A stretch of DNA of 64,000 nt from Hydrogenophaga sp. IBVHS1 (GTDB lineage Bacteria > Pseudomonadota > Gammaproteobacteria > Burkholderiales > Burkholderiaceae_C). The position numbers and the translations under genes were made by a program. Position 1 is the stretch's first letter; every line of letters begins with the position of its first letter. Below, one piece after another: positions 51,294-62,004 of the stretch. The DNA lies in assembly GCF_002127265.1 (NCBI RefSeq), contig NZ_NFUU01000002.1, forward strand, positions 248,001 through 312,000, given 5' to 3'. The notes below the pieces were generated by a model. That model saw only the letters and a list, made by a program, of their open reading frames with translations. It was not told the DNA's origin and made no database searches.

Positions 51294-51352
51294 TTGCAGC
51301 GCGACTGTTTCCTGCTAAAGTGGGGAAAAGTGCAATTAAGTGGTGAAAAGTG
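51294..51352 (+). promoter_or_regulatory. dcw promoter with MraZ-box repeats
   Basis: TTGCAG (51294–51299), 16-base spacer, TAAAGT (51316–51321) make a candidate promoter. Four AAGTG copies follow at exactly 10-bp period: 51318, 51328, 51338 and 51348. The first two match the TGGGN-like MraZ site (TGGGG, TGCAA) loosely. E. coli MraZ binds direct repeats at its own promoter in this phasing, so autoregulation is likely. Isolated AAGTG copies also occur at 51196 and 51255. Confidence 0.6.
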
Positions 51353-51372
51353 TTTTTCAAGGATTGGCTGCG

Positions 51373-51798
51373 GTGTTCCAGGGTGCGTCTTCTCTCAATC
51401 TCGATGTCAAGGGTCGGCTCTCCGTGCCGACGCGGCACCGTGACGCCCTGGGTGCGGGTTCCAACCAGCTCACCATCACCAAACACCCCCATGGTTGCCT
51501 GATGATTTTCCCGCGCAGTGCGTGGGAAGAGTTCCGTGATCGGATTGCAGCTCAGCCCATGGCAGCGCAGTGGTGGAAGCGAATTTTCCTCGGCAATGCC
51601 ATGGACGTCGAGATGGACAGCACGGGACGCGTGCTGGTCTCGCCCGAACTGCGCGCGGGCGCCGGCATCACCCGCGACGTGATGCTGCTGGGCATGGGTT
51701 CCTACCTTGAGTTGTGGGATGCCTCGACCTACGCGGCGCAGGAATCCGAAGCCATGAAGGCCGACATGCCCGATGTCTTCAAGGACTTCTCCTTCTAA
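51373..51798 (+). CDS. mraZ: MraZ, transcriptional regulator of the dcw cluster
   Basis: 142 residues (typical length) from the GTG at 51373: [20 protein letters not shown], the family start, with an AAGGA about 10 bases upstream. Two AbrB-like swapped-hairpin domains, the second around [17 protein letters not shown]. Forms ring oligomers that bind the repeats in its own promoter and repress the dcw cluster. rsmH follows after 5 bases. Confidence 0.93.
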   Translation: MFQGASSLNLDVKGRLSVPTRHRDALGAGSNQLTITKHPHGCLMIFPRSAWEEFRDRIAAQPMAAQWWKRIFLGNAMDVEMDSTGRVLVSPELRAGAGITRDVMLLGMGSYLELWDASTYAAQESEAMKADMPDVFKDFSF

Positions 51799-51803
51799 GG
51801 GCG

Positions 51804-52730
51804 ATGGTGCAAGGCACATGGACTCACCACACCGTCCTGTTGAACGAAGCTGTGCAGGCGCTGTCGATCAACCCGGATGGTCATTACGTGGACGCCACAT
51901 TCGGACGCGGTGGTCACACGCGCCTGATGCTGGAGAGCCTGTCTGCGAAAGGCCGGCTGACCGCCTTCGACAAAGACCCACAGGCCGTGTCGGTGGCGCA
52001 GGAACTGGCGGCCAGCGATGGCCGTTTTTCCATTCGGCACGAAGGCTTTGCCCATCTGGCGGAGCTGGGCGCAGCGTGCGCAGATGGCGTGTTGATGGAT
52101 CTGGGCGTGAGTTCGCCGCAGATCGACGATCCCCAGCGGGGATTCTCTTTTCGCCACGATGGTCCTCTGGACATGCGCATGGATACCACGCGCGGACAGA
52201 GCGTGGCGCAGTGGCTGGAGACGGCCGATATTTCCACCCTGGCGGAGGTCATTCGTGACTATGGCGAAGAACGGTTTGCTCAATCGATTGCAAAGGCGAT
52301 TGATCGTCGCCGACAGGAACGGGGCCCTTTTCGAACCACCAGCGAGCTGGCCGAAATCGTGGCTGGCGCGGTCAAAACCCGCGAGCCGGGCAAGGACCCT
52401 GCAACGCGCACATTTCAGGCTCTTCGGATTTTCATCAACGCCGAGCTTGAAGAGTTGCAACAAGCGCTAGAAGCCAGTCTGAAAGTATTGCGCCCGGGAG
52501 GAAAACTGGTGGTGATCAGCTTCCATTCGCTCGAAGACCGCATGGTCAAGCAGTTCATGGCGCGCCATTCGCGCGCCGTGGTGGATCGCCGCGTGCCGTT
52601 TGCCGAACCCGCCCCGATGGCCCTGCGCGGTCTGAAGCGCGTGATGCCCTCTGACGAAGAAGTCAAAGGCAACCCGCGTTCACGCAGTGCGGTGATGCGG
52701 GTGGCCGAACGAACCGAGGCGGCCGCATGA
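51804..52730 (+). CDS. rsmH: 16S rRNA m4C1402 methyltransferase RsmH (MraW)
   Basis: 308 residues. SAM-binding segment is [16 protein letters not shown]; the [12 protein letters not shown] motif and the late [15 protein letters not shown] are signatures of RsmH. It N4-methylates C1402 of 16S rRNA in the decoding centre. I chose the ATG at 51804; the longer frame runs into mraZ. The stop overlaps ftsL by ATGA. Confidence 0.97.
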   Translation: MVQGTWTHHTVLLNEAVQALSINPDGHYVDATFGRGGHTRLMLESLSAKGRLTAFDKDPQAVSVAQELAASDGRFSIRHEGFAHLAELGAACADGVLMDLGVSSPQIDDPQRGFSFRHDGPLDMRMDTTRGQSVAQWLETADISTLAEVIRDYGEERFAQSIAKAIDRRRQERGPFRTTSELAEIVAGAVKTREPGKDPATRTFQALRIFINAELEELQQALEASLKVLRPGGKLVVISFHSLEDRMVKQFMARHSRAVVDRRVPFAEPAPMALRGLKRVMPSDEEVKGNPRSRSAVMRVAERTEAAA

Positions 52731-53032
52731 TCCGTCTCAATCTCGTCCTGCTGGTTGTGGTGATCGCGAGCGCGTTCTACCTGGTGCACACGCAGTACGA
52801 ATCGCGCCGTCTGTACGCAGCCGTGGACCGCGCGCAGGCGCAGTCGCGCAAGCTGGAATCGGAGCACGAGCAGCTGCAGGTGCAGAAGCGAGCCCAGGCC
52901 ACGCCCGCGCGCGTGCAGCTGATCGCCTCGCGCCAGTTGCAGATGCGGCCCGTCACACCGGGCATCACGCAGTACGTCACCGTATTCGAGCCGCAACCGG
53001 CTCTGGCGCCCGTGCCGGAGCGCAGGCCATGA
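52727..53032 (+). CDS. ftsL: Cell-division protein FtsL
   Basis: 101 residues: short cytoplasmic start, one membrane helix (~3–22, [20 protein letters not shown]), then a coiled-coil (~24–70). Size, position and architecture fit FtsL, the scaffold that links FtsB/FtsQ to FtsW/FtsI at the septum. Overlaps both neighbours by ATGA. Confidence 0.93.
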   Translation: MIRLNLVLLVVVIASAFYLVHTQYESRRLYAAVDRAQAQSRKLESEHEQLQVQKRAQATPARVQLIASRQLQMRPVTPGITQYVTVFEPQPALAPVPERRP

Positions 53033-54762
53033 GCCGCAGCATCAACTATTCCGCGAGCCCCTTGCTCGCCAGCCGCACGCCGGTCTGGCGCAGCAAGTTC
53101 ATCGTTGCCTGCCTGGCCGTGGCCTTCGCGGGCCTCGCGGGGCGCGCCGCCTACGTGCAGGTGTTCGGCAACGATTTCTTCCAGCGCCAGGGCGAAGTGC
53201 GCTTTGCCCGCACGCTGGAACTGCCCGCCAACCGTGGCCGTGTGCTCGACCGCAATGGCCTGATCCTCGCGTCCAGCGTAGTGGCGCAGAGCATCTGGGC
53301 GATTCCCGAGGACGTGGACCGCGCCGATCCCAAGCTGCGCCAGCTCGCGAAACTGCTGGAGATGCCGCTGGCCGATCTGCGCAAGCGCCTGGCCCACGAA
53401 GACAAGACCTTTGTGTGGGTCAAGCGACAGGTGGACGATCCCGTGGCCAAGCAGATTGCCGCACTCGACATCAAAGGCATCTACCAGCGCCGCGAGTACA
53501 AGCGCGAATACCCCGAAGGCGAAGCCGGTGCGCACGTGGTGGGCTTCACCAACGTGGAAGACATCGGCCAGGAAGGCGTGGAGCTGGCCTTCAACGCACA
53601 GCTGGCGGGCAAAAGCGGTTCGCGCCGCGTGATCAAGGACCGCCTCGGGCGCGTGGTGGAAGATGTGCGCGATGTGGTGCCGCCGGTGGATGGACCGGAC
53701 CTGCAGCTCTCGATCGACAGCAAGGTGCAGTACTTCGCCTACCAGAAGCTCAAGGACGCGGTGCTGCAGCACAAGGCGCGCGCGGGCAGCGTGGTGGTGA
53801 TTGACACGCTGACGGGCGAGGTGCTGGCACTGGCCAACTACCCGAGCTACAACCCCAACCGGCGCCAGAACCTCACCGGCGAGCAGCTGCGCAACCGAGT
53901 GCTTACCGACAGCTTTGAACCGGGCTCGACCATGAAGCCGTTCATCGTCGGGCTGGCGCTGGACAAGGGGCTTGTTACGCCCAACACGCCCATCAACACC
54001 GCCCCAGGCCGCATCACGATCGGCGGATCCACCATCAGCGACTCGCATCCGAACGAGGTGCTTACGGTGTCGCAGGTGATCCAGAAGTCGAGCAACGTGG
54101 GCACCGTCAAGATGGCGATGCAGATGAGCCCGCGCGAAATGTGGGAAACGTATGCCCAGGTGGGCTTCGGGCAGAAACCGCAACTGCCCTTTCCCGGTGC
54201 TGTGGCCGGCCGGCTGCGGCCTTACAAGAGCTGGCGCCCGATCGAGCAGGCCACCATGAGCTATGGCTATGGGTTGTCGACCTCGTTGTTCCAGTTGGCG
54301 CAGGCCTACACCGTGTTCGCGCGCGACGGCGAGCTGATTCCCGTGACGCTGCAGAAGTCGGCCGATACCGTGGCAGGCGTGCGCGTGTTCAGCGCAAAGA
54401 ACGCGGTCGCCGTGCGCCAGATGCTGGGTCTGGCCGCCGGCCCGGGCGGCACCGGTTCACGCGCGCAGACCATGGGCTATTCGGTCGGCGGCAAGAGCGG
54501 CACGGCGCGCAAGCAGGAAGGCAAGGGCTACGCCGACAAGAAGTACCGCAGCTGGTTCGTTGGTCTGGCGCCGGTTGAATCGCCGCGCATCGTGGTGGCG
54601 GTGATGGTGGACGAACCCAGCAACGGCGCCTTCTACGGCGGCGTGGTGGCGGCCCCGGTGTTCAGTGAGACGGTGCAGCAGACGCTGCGCATTCTCGGCG
54701 TGCAACCGGACATGAACGTCAAGCCGCAGATCGTCACCGAAGTGGTCGAGGAATCCTTCTGA
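53029..54762 (+). CDS. ftsI: Septal peptidoglycan transpeptidase FtsI (PBP3)
   Basis: 577 residues. One N-terminal membrane helix (~23–45), a pedestal domain, then a transpeptidase with S300-T-M-K303 (active serine), S354-S-N356 and K489-S-G. It cross-links peptidoglycan at the division site with FtsW. The KSG variant replaces the common KTG box. Starts in the ftsL stop. Confidence 0.97.
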   Translation: MSRSINYSASPLLASRTPVWRSKFIVACLAVAFAGLAGRAAYVQVFGNDFFQRQGEVRFARTLELPANRGRVLDRNGLILASSVVAQSIWAIPEDVDRADPKLRQLAKLLEMPLADLRKRLAHEDKTFVWVKRQVDDPVAKQIAALDIKGIYQRREYKREYPEGEAGAHVVGFTNVEDIGQEGVELAFNAQLAGKSGSRRVIKDRLGRVVEDVRDVVPPVDGPDLQLSIDSKVQYFAYQKLKDAVLQHKARAGSVVVIDTLTGEVLALANYPSYNPNRRQNLTGEQLRNRVLTDSFEPGSTMKPFIVGLALDKGLVTPNTPINTAPGRITIGGSTISDSHPNEVLTVSQVIQKSSNVGTVKMAMQMSPREMWETYAQVGFGQKPQLPFPGAVAGRLRPYKSWRPIEQATMSYGYGLSTSLFQLAQAYTVFARDGELIPVTLQKSADTVAGVRVFSAKNAVAVRQMLGLAAGPGGTGSRAQTMGYSVGGKSGTARKQEGKGYADKKYRSWFVGLAPVESPRIVVAVMVDEPSNGAFYGGVVAAPVFSETVQQTLRILGVQPDMNVKPQIVTEVVEESF

Positions 54763-56318
54763 TGCGCACCATCCTCCATCCCCACGCGGTGGCCGAATGG
54801 CTGCGTGAGCGTGTGACGGGCGAGCTGCATTGCGACAGCCGCCGCCTGCGCGCGGGCGATGGATTTGTGGCCTGGCCAGGAGCGGCCACCGATGGCCGCC
54901 GCTTCGTGGCCGATGCCCTGCGTGCCGGCGCCAGCGCGGCGCTGGTCGAGCTCGACGGCGTGGAGGCCCACGGCTTCACCGATGAGCGGATTGCCGCCGT
55001 GCCGGGCCTCAAGGCTTCGGCGGGTGCCATCGCCAGCGCTTTTCACAGCATGCCCAGCGCAGCGCTGGACATGGTGGCCATCACCGGCACCAACGGCAAG
55101 ACATCCACCGCCTGGTGGACCGCCCAACTGCTCTCGGCCTGCCAGAAGCCCTGCGCGGTGGTGGGCACGCTGGGCATGGGCCAGCCGCCAGTGGCGGCGG
55201 AACGCGGCGAGGCGCTGGTGCCCACCGGACTCACCACACCCGACCCGGTGATGCTGCAGACGCAGTTGCGCCGATTTGTCGATGAGGGGCTGAAGGCCTG
55301 CGCGATCGAGGCCTCATCGATCGGGCTGGTGGAAGGTCGCTTGAACGCCACGCGGCTGCGCGTTGCTGTGTTCACCAATTTCACCCAGGACCACCTCGAT
55401 TACCACGGCAGCATGGAAGCCTACTGGGCTGCCAAGGCGGCCCTGTTCGACTGGCCCGCGCTGGTCAGCGCGGTGGTGAATCTGGACGATCCTCGTGGCG
55501 TGTCGCTGGCGGCCTCGCTGGCCAGCCGAGGTCTCGATCTCTGGACAGTGGCCATCGAGACCGAAGGTGTGGGCACCGAACGCCTGGCGCGTTCGCGCCT
55601 GTTCGCCACGGGCCTGCGCTTCACACACGAAGGCATGGCCCTGCAGGTCGGTGAACGCCACACGCAGGGCCAGGTGCTCGAGAACCACGAACTGACGTTG
55701 CCCCTGGTCGGCCGCTACAACGTGTCCAACCTGCTGTGCGTGCTCGCCACGGCACGCGCGCTGGGTGTGTCGCTGCGCGAAGCGGTGCGCGCCTGTGCGG
55801 CCCTCACGCCGGTGCCCGGCCGGATGGAGCAGGTGGCTGCCCCTGCGCCGGGGCAGCCCCTGGTGCTGGTCGACTACGCACACACCCCCGATGCCCTGCA
55901 GAAAGCATTGCAGGCCTTGCAGCCGCTGGTGCAGCAGCGCGGCGGTTCGCTCTGGGTGGTGGTGGGCTGTGGCGGCGATCGAGACGCCAGCAAACGCCCG
56001 CTGATGGCCGCTGCCGCCGAGCACGAGGCCGGGCAGACCGTGCTTACCAGCGACAACCCGCGCAGCGAAGACCCGCAAGCGATCCTGCTCCAGATGGTGG
56101 CAGGCCTGTCGAGCCCGGACGCGGCACGGGTCGAACCCGATCGTGCGCGCGCGATCGACCTGGCGGTGTCCCAGGCTGACGCACGCGACGTGGTGTTGAT
56201 CGCCGGCAAGGGCCACGAGGACTACCAGGACGTGATGGGCGTGAAGCGCGCTTTCTCCGATGTGCACGAAGCGCGTGACGCGCTGCAGCGGCGTGCGCGC
56301 CAGGGAGCCACTGCATGA
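54762..56318 (+). CDS. murE: UDP-MurNAc-L-Ala-D-Glu:meso-DAP ligase MurE
   Basis: 518 residues. ATP loop [10 protein letters not shown] at ~107–116. The DNPR box (TSDNPRSEDP, near 428) is specific for meso-diaminopimelate rather than lysine, fitting a Gram-negative wall and the nearby dapF. Starts at the last base of the ftsI stop. Stop overlaps murF. Confidence 0.97.
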   Translation: MRTILHPHAVAEWLRERVTGELHCDSRRLRAGDGFVAWPGAATDGRRFVADALRAGASAALVELDGVEAHGFTDERIAAVPGLKASAGAIASAFHSMPSAALDMVAITGTNGKTSTAWWTAQLLSACQKPCAVVGTLGMGQPPVAAERGEALVPTGLTTPDPVMLQTQLRRFVDEGLKACAIEASSIGLVEGRLNATRLRVAVFTNFTQDHLDYHGSMEAYWAAKAALFDWPALVSAVVNLDDPRGVSLAASLASRGLDLWTVAIETEGVGTERLARSRLFATGLRFTHEGMALQVGERHTQGQVLENHELTLPLVGRYNVSNLLCVLATARALGVSLREAVRACAALTPVPGRMEQVAAPAPGQPLVLVDYAHTPDALQKALQALQPLVQQRGGSLWVVVGCGGDRDASKRPLMAAAAEHEAGQTVLTSDNPRSEDPQAILLQMVAGLSSPDAARVEPDRARAIDLAVSQADARDVVLIAGKGHEDYQDVMGVKRAFSDVHEARDALQRRARQGATA

Positions 56319-57751
56319 AGACCATGGGCCAGCTTCTCTCGCAACTCAGCGGCGCTCAGGTGGTGGGCCAGGTGGATCTTCCGTTCATCCGGGTGCACAC
56401 CGACACGCGCAGCCTGCAACCTGGCGATCTGTTCGTGGCGCTCAAGGGCGAGCGTTTCGACGCGCACGAATTTTTGCCCCAGGCACACGCACAAGGCGCG
56501 CTGGCCGCCATCGCCGATCATGGCCTGGTCGAGGCCGGCCTGCCCGGCGTGCTGGTGGCCGACACACGGCGCGCGCTCGGCGAACTGGCGCGGCTGTGGC
56601 GCAACCAGTTCACACTGCCATTGATCGCCGTAACGGGCAGCAACGGCAAAACCACGGTCACGCAGATGATTGCGTCCATCCTGCGCGCGGCCGCTGGCGA
56701 GTCCGCACACGCCACGCAGGGCAATTTCAACAACGACATCGGCGTGCCGCTCACGCTGCTGCGCCTGCAGGCGGGGCACCAGCTCTCGGTGGTCGAGCTC
56801 GGCATGAACCACCCGGGCGAGATTGCCGAGCTCGCGCTCCTGACCCAGTCCACCGTGGCGCTGGTGAACAACGCGCAGCGCGAGCACCAGGAGTTCATGG
56901 CCAGCGTGGAAGCGGTGGCGCTGGAAAACGGACAGGTCATCCAGGCACTGGCTGCAGACGGCGTGGCGGTTTTCCCATCGGACGACACCTACACGCCGCT
57001 GTGGCGCAAGCTGGCTGCGCAGCGTCGTGTGCTCACCTTCAGCGATACCGACCCTGGTGCAGACGTCACCGCTGTCAGTGCGGAGTGGCAGGGTGGCGCC
57101 TGGGAACTTCGGTTCAACTCATCCGCCGGGCAAGCCAGCGTGCGCCTGCGCATCGCTGGGCGCCACAACGTGCGCAATGCGTTGGCGGCGACCGCCTGTG
57201 CCCTGGCCGCCGGCGTTCCGCTCGAAGCCGTGGCGCGCGGGCTCGATGCGTTTGAACCCGTGGGCGGCAGATCACGCGCACTCTCGCTGCGGCTGGGTGA
57301 GCGTCAGCTCACGCTGATCGACGACACCTACAACGCCAACCCCGACTCCGTGCGCGCCGCCATCGACGTGCTGGCCGAACTGCCGGCGCCGCGCCTGCTG
57401 GCGCTGGGCGACATGGGCGAAGTTGGTGAACAGGGCCTGGCCTTTCATGAAGAAGTGCTTCGCCATGCGCAGGCGCGAGGCATCGAAGCGGTCCACGTCA
57501 CCGGCGAATGGATGTCGCGGGCCTGTGCCGCGCTGCGTGAAGCCGGTGCGCCGGAGCCCGTGCATTGGGTCGAAGTGCCCGCCATGGCTGGCGCCATCTG
57601 CGCCGCGGTGAGCGACGACCGCCCGGTGTTTCGCAGCGTGCTCGTCAAGGGTTCGCGGTTCATGCGCATGGAGCGCGTGGTGCAGGCCTTGCAGGGGCTT
57701 GAACACGCACGTCAGCCGGACCATCTCAAGGACAACGCCCATGCTGCCTAG
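56315..57751 (+). CDS. murF: UDP-MurNAc-tripeptide:D-Ala-D-Ala ligase MurF
   Basis: 478 residues. ATP loop [12 protein letters not shown], central-domain [10 protein letters not shown] and late [10 protein letters not shown] motif are as in MurF. It adds the terminal D-Ala-D-Ala. Overlaps murE by ATGA and mraY by 11 bases. Confidence 0.97.
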   Translation: MKTMGQLLSQLSGAQVVGQVDLPFIRVHTDTRSLQPGDLFVALKGERFDAHEFLPQAHAQGALAAIADHGLVEAGLPGVLVADTRRALGELARLWRNQFTLPLIAVTGSNGKTTVTQMIASILRAAAGESAHATQGNFNNDIGVPLTLLRLQAGHQLSVVELGMNHPGEIAELALLTQSTVALVNNAQREHQEFMASVEAVALENGQVIQALAADGVAVFPSDDTYTPLWRKLAAQRRVLTFSDTDPGADVTAVSAEWQGGAWELRFNSSAGQASVRLRIAGRHNVRNALAATACALAAGVPLEAVARGLDAFEPVGGRSRALSLRLGERQLTLIDDTYNANPDSVRAAIDVLAELPAPRLLALGDMGEVGEQGLAFHEEVLRHAQARGIEAVHVTGEWMSRACAALREAGAPEPVHWVEVPAMAGAICAAVSDDRPVFRSVLVKGSRFMRMERVVQALQGLEHARQPDHLKDNAHAA

Positions 57752-58919
57752 CCTGGCCCTCTGGCTGCAAGGCCTTTCGCCCGAATTCGGTTCCCTGCGG
57801 GTGTTCCAGTACCTGACCTTTCGCGCCGTCATGGCCGCGCTCACCGCCTTGCTCGTGGGCCTGGTGGCGGGTCCCTTCTTCATCCGCCGGCTGGCCGCGC
57901 TCAAGATCGGCCAGCCGATCCGTGAGTACGCGATGCAGACGCACCTGAGCAAGGGCGGCACGCCCACCATGGGCGGCGTGCTGATCCTGTTCGCCATTGC
58001 GCTCTCCACCCTGCTGTGGTTCGACCTGTCCAACCGCTTCGTGTGGATCGTGTTGCTGGTCACGCTCGGTTTCGGGGCCATCGGCTGGGCGGACGACTGG
58101 CGCAAGGTGGTGCACAAGGACCCCGAGGGCATGCGCTCGCGCGAGAAGTACCTGTGGCAATCGGTGATCGGGTTGGTGGCGGCGTTCTACCTGGTGTTCA
58201 GTGTGTCCGAGAGCAACAACCTGCGCGTGCTCGAACTCTTCGTCGCCTGGGTGCGCTCGGGCTTTACGGTCGACCTGCCGCCGCAAGCCGGGTTGCTGGT
58301 GCCGTTCTTCAAGGAAATCAGCTACCCGCTGGGTGTGTTCGGTTTCGTGGTCATGACCTACCTGGTCATCGTGGGTTCCAGCAACGCCGTGAACTTGACC
58401 GATGGCCTGGACGGCCTGGCCATCATGCCTGTGGTCATGGTGGGCTCGGCACTCGGCGTGTTCGCCTACGTCACCGGCAACGCGGTGTTCTCGCGCTACC
58501 TGCTGCTGCCGCATATTCCGGGTGCCGGTGAGCTGCTGATCTTCTGCGCCGCCATGGCGGGCGCCGGTCTGGCGTTCCTCTGGTTCAACACGCACCCCGC
58601 GCAGGTCTTCATGGGCGACGTGGGCGCGCTCGCACTCGGCGGTGCGCTGGGCACCATTGCCGTCATCGTCCGCCAAGAAATCGTGCTCGCCATCATGGGC
58701 GGCATCTTCGTGGTGGAAGCGCTCTCGGTCATGCTGCAAGTGACCTGGTTCAAGTACACCAAACGCCGCTATGGCACCGGCCGCCGCCTGTTTCAGATGG
58801 CGCCGTTGCACCACCACTTCGAGAAGAAGGGATGGAAGGAGACGCAGGTCGTCGTGCGTTTCTGGATCATCACCATGCTGCTGTGCCTGGTGGGTCTGTC
58901 CACCCTCAAGCTGAGATGA
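57741..58919 (+). CDS. mraY: Phospho-MurNAc-pentapeptide translocase MraY (lipid I synthesis)
   Basis: 392 residues, ~10 membrane helices. Motifs [12 protein letters not shown], the Mg-binding [12 protein letters not shown] and [12 protein letters not shown] are diagnostic. Start [11 protein letters not shown] at 57741 matches family starts; longer frames run into murF. Stop overlaps murD by ATGA. Confidence 0.97.
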   Translation: MLPSLALWLQGLSPEFGSLRVFQYLTFRAVMAALTALLVGLVAGPFFIRRLAALKIGQPIREYAMQTHLSKGGTPTMGGVLILFAIALSTLLWFDLSNRFVWIVLLVTLGFGAIGWADDWRKVVHKDPEGMRSREKYLWQSVIGLVAAFYLVFSVSESNNLRVLELFVAWVRSGFTVDLPPQAGLLVPFFKEISYPLGVFGFVVMTYLVIVGSSNAVNLTDGLDGLAIMPVVMVGSALGVFAYVTGNAVFSRYLLLPHIPGAGELLIFCAAMAGAGLAFLWFNTHPAQVFMGDVGALALGGALGTIAVIVRQEIVLAIMGGIFVVEALSVMLQVTWFKYTKRRYGTGRRLFQMAPLHHHFEKKGWKETQVVVRFWIITMLLCLVGLSTLKLR

Positions 58920-60700
58920 AAGACCAGGCCGTCCTCATCCTTGGGCTCGGGGCCTCCGGCCTGGCCATGGCACGCTGGTGCCAACGGCAGGGCGCGCGCG
59001 TGACGGTGGCCGACACACGCGAGTCACCCCCGCAACTCTCGGCCCTTCAGGCTGAGTGTCCGCAGGCCAGTTTCGTGGCGGGTCCATTCGACGAATCCCT
59101 GCTGGCGCGTGGTGACTGGCAACTGATCGCCCGCAGCCCGGGTCTGGCACCGGCTTCGTTGCAGGCGGTGTTCAGCTGGGCCCGGCAGCGCAGCGTGGCC
59201 GTGGTCGGTGAACTGGATCTGTTCGCACGCTCGCTGGGCGAACTTGCCCAGCGCGAACGCCTGCCGTACCGGCCCCAGGTGCTCGCGATCACCGGCACCA
59301 ACGGCAAGACCACCGTGACCTCGCTCACCGGCCTGCTGCTGCAGCGCGCAGGGGTGAACGTGGCGGTGGCCGGCAACATCGGCCCGGCGCTGCTCGATGT
59401 GCTTGGCGCCGCGCTGGACCACGAAGCGATCGCCCAGCAGGCCGACGACGAGCGTGCGGCAGCCGAGGTGCAAGCCGATACGCCGCCCGAGGTGTCGCCC
59501 GAGGTGTCGCCCGAGACGCCGGTGGTCGCTGCACCGCTCGATGACATCGCGGACGAAGCAGCGAGCGAAGAAATGTTGCCGCCTGCCGCCGAAGGCGATG
59601 ACGAAGGACCGACACAGCTGGTGCCGCCACCCATCGCGCCGCCGCAACCCGCCCACCTGCCATCGACGTGGGTGCTCGAACTCTCCAGCTTCCAGCTCGA
59701 CGGCACGGCCGGTGGCGACTGGGACCGCGTGCCCACGGCGGCGACCGTGCTCAACCTCACCGAAGACCACCTCGACTGGCACGGCGACATGCCGGCCTAC
59801 AGCCAGGCCAAGGCCGCAGTGTTCGGCGCGCAGGCGCTCATGCTGCTCAACCGGGACGACCCGCTGGTGATGGCCCTGCAACCTGGTCTGGTGACCGTGA
59901 AGGTGGGCAACCGCAACCGCAAGCAAAGCGCCCGGCCCTGGGCCAGCTTCGGCCTCGACGTGCCGACGCGCGCGGGGGACTGGGGCATCGAGACGGTCAA
60001 CGGCATGGCCTGGCTGGTGCGGGCGTTGGCACTGGATGAAACGCGCAAACGGGGCCGCACGGCCGACGATGACGAAGAGGTCTATTTCCAGCGCCTCATG
60101 CCGGTGGACGCGCTGCGCATCCGCGGCCGCCACAACGCCGCCAATGCGCTCGCCGCGCTCGCGCTGGCCACCTCCACCGGCGCTGCGCTGGGCCCCATGC
60201 TGCACGGCCTGCGCGAGTACCGGGGTGAGCCGCACCGCGTGGAGCCGGTGGCCATCGTCGACGAGGTCGAGTATTTCGACGACAGCAAAGGCACCAACGT
60301 GGGCGCCACGCTGGCGGCGGTGAATGGCCTCGGTGCCGAACGGCGACTGGTGGTCATTCTGGGTGGCGATGGCAAGGGGCAGGACTTCTCGCCTTTGGCC
60401 GCACCGCTGGCGCGGCATGCCCGCGCGGTCGTGTACATCGGCCGCGACGCCGCATTGTTGCGCGCAGCGTTGGGTGCGGCACTTGAAGACGCCGGAACGC
60501 CCCAGCTCGATGCCAGCACATTGCCAGAGGCCGTGACCCTGGCCGCGCAGCAGGCGCGTTCGGGCGATGCGGTGCTGATGTCGCCCGCCTGCGCCAGCCT
60601 GGACATGTTCGACAACTACGTGCACCGCGCACGCGTGTTCGTGGAAGCCGTCCAGTCGCTGGCGCTTGAGCACGGTGTGAGCCTGGAGAGTGGCCAGTGA
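58916..60700 (+). CDS. murD: UDP-MurNAc-L-Ala:D-Glu ligase MurD with large acidic insertion
   Basis: 594 residues versus ~438 in E. coli. The ATP loop GTNGKTT is at 127–133. Between GNIGPALLD (~153–161) and [11 protein letters not shown] (~252–262) lies an 80–90-residue insertion, acidic and Pro-rich, with a tandem PEVS repeat (12-bp DNA unit, 59486–59516). A second, smaller insertion ([12 protein letters not shown]) lies further on. Core substrate motifs ([17 protein letters not shown]) are intact, so it should be active. The insertions are in frame and look like lineage features, not damage. Confidence 0.95.
   Translation: MKDQAVLILGLGASGLAMARWCQRQGARVTVADTRESPPQLSALQAECPQASFVAGPFDESLLARGDWQLIARSPGLAPASLQAVFSWARQRSVAVVGELDLFARSLGELAQRERLPYRPQVLAITGTNGKTTVTSLTGLLLQRAGVNVAVAGNIGPALLDVLGAALDHEAIAQQADDERAAAEVQADTPPEVSPEVSPETPVVAAPLDDIADEAASEEMLPPAAEGDDEGPTQLVPPPIAPPQPAHLPSTWVLELSSFQLDGTAGGDWDRVPTAATVLNLTEDHLDWHGDMPAYSQAKAAVFGAQALMLLNRDDPLVMALQPGLVTVKVGNRNRKQSARPWASFGLDVPTRAGDWGIETVNGMAWLVRALALDETRKRGRTADDDEEVYFQRLMPVDALRIRGRHNAANALAALALATSTGAALGPMLHGLREYRGEPHRVEPVAIVDEVEYFDDSKGTNVGATLAAVNGLGAERRLVVILGGDGKGQDFSPLAAPLARHARAVVYIGRDAALLRAALGAALEDAGTPQLDASTLPEAVTLAAQQARSGDAVLMSPACASLDMFDNYVHRARVFVEAVQSLALEHGVSLESGQ
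59486..59516 (+). repeat. 12-bp tandem repeat in the murD insertion
   Basis: CCCGAGGTGTCG occurs twice and a partial third copy follows, encoding [10 protein letters not shown]. It suggests replication slippage as the origin of part of the insertion. Confidence 0.8.
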
Positions 60701-62004
60701 AAAAGAAACCTGCACCCACCAAGCCCTGGCTGCAGCGCCTGCGCGAGAGCCTGCCGCATCTGGGTGGTCGCGACCTTGCGGGTGCGCTGGCGGGTGGTTC
60801 CTCGCGCGACGACCTGCCGGTGCGGCTGTCCAACCGCACCTACGCCGGCACGCGCAACGTGGCCGTGCGCGAACTTGGCTTTGACCAGCCCTTGCTGTGG
60901 GTGGTGGTGGCGCTGCTGGCCTGGGGCCTGGTGATGGTGTATTCAGCCTCCATCGCCTTGCCCGACAACCCGCGCTTTGCCAACTACGCGCACACGCACT
61001 TTGTGCTGCGGCACGGCATTTCCATGGTGATCGGTGTGATCGCCGCCATGGTGGTTTTTCAGTTTCCGCTGCGCTCCTGGGAAAAGATGGCGCCATGGCT
61101 GTTCGCCGCCGCGCTGCTGCTGCTCGTGCTGGTGCTCATTCCCGGCATTGGCAAGGGCGTCAACGGAGCGCGGCGCTGGATCTCGCTGGGCATCATGAAT
61201 TTCCAGCCCTCCGAACTCGGCAAGCTCGCCGTGCTGCTCTACGCCGCCAGCTACATGGTGCGCAAGATGGAAGTGAAAGAGCGCTTCTTCCACGCCGTGG
61301 CGCCGATGGCGGTGGCCGTGGGCGTGGTGGGCATGCTGCTGCTGGCCGAGCCCGACATGGGCGCCTTCATGGTGATCGTGGTGATCGCCATGGGCATCCT
61401 GTTCCTGGGTGGCGTGAACGCGCGCATGTTCTTCCTGATGGCTCTCGTGGTGGTGGGCGCGTTTGCGCTCATGGTCATGACCAGCGACTTCCGGCGCCAG
61501 CGCGTGTTCGCCTACCTCGATCCCTGGAGCGTGGAGCATGCGCTGGGCAAGGGCTACCAGCTCTCTCACTCGCTCATTGCCTTCGGCCGCGGCGAGATCT
61601 TCGGCGTGGGGCTGGGTGGCAGCGTGGAGAAACTTCACTGGTTGCCCGAAGCCCACACCGACTTCCTGCTCGCCGTCATCGGCGAGGAGTTCGGGCTCAT
61701 CGGTGTGGTGGTGCTCATTGCCCTGTTCCTCTGGCTCACGCGCCGCATCATGCACATCGGCCGCCAGGCCATCGCGCTCGATCAGGTTTTTGCCGGACTG
61801 GTAGCCCAGGGCGTGGGCCTGTGGATGGGGTTCCAGGCGTTCATCAACATCGGTGTGAACCTCGGTGCATTGCCCACCAAGGGTCTCACGTTGCCGCTCA
61901 TGAGTTACGGCGGCTCGGCCATCCTGCTCAACCTCGTGACCATCGCCATCGTGCTGCGCGTGGACTACGAGAACCGCCAGATGATGCGGGGAGGGCGTGC
62001 ATGA
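60697..62004 (+). CDS. ftsW: Septal peptidoglycan glycosyltransferase FtsW
   Basis: 435 residues, GTG start overlapping the murD stop (GTGA). A ~60-residue charged cytoplasmic N-terminus precedes ten membrane helices of the SEDS family. Motifs [12 protein letters not shown], the catalytic-loop region [20 protein letters not shown] and [13 protein letters not shown] are typical. It polymerises lipid II at the septum with FtsI. Stop overlaps murG. Confidence 0.96.
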   Translation: MKKKPAPTKPWLQRLRESLPHLGGRDLAGALAGGSSRDDLPVRLSNRTYAGTRNVAVRELGFDQPLLWVVVALLAWGLVMVYSASIALPDNPRFANYAHTHFVLRHGISMVIGVIAAMVVFQFPLRSWEKMAPWLFAAALLLLVLVLIPGIGKGVNGARRWISLGIMNFQPSELGKLAVLLYAASYMVRKMEVKERFFHAVAPMAVAVGVVGMLLLAEPDMGAFMVIVVIAMGILFLGGVNARMFFLMALVVVGAFALMVMTSDFRRQRVFAYLDPWSVEHALGKGYQLSHSLIAFGRGEIFGVGLGGSVEKLHWLPEAHTDFLLAVIGEEFGLIGVVVLIALFLWLTRRIMHIGRQAIALDQVFAGLVAQGVGLWMGFQAFINIGVNLGALPTKGLTLPLMSYGGSAILLNLVTIAIVLRVDYENRQMMRGGRA

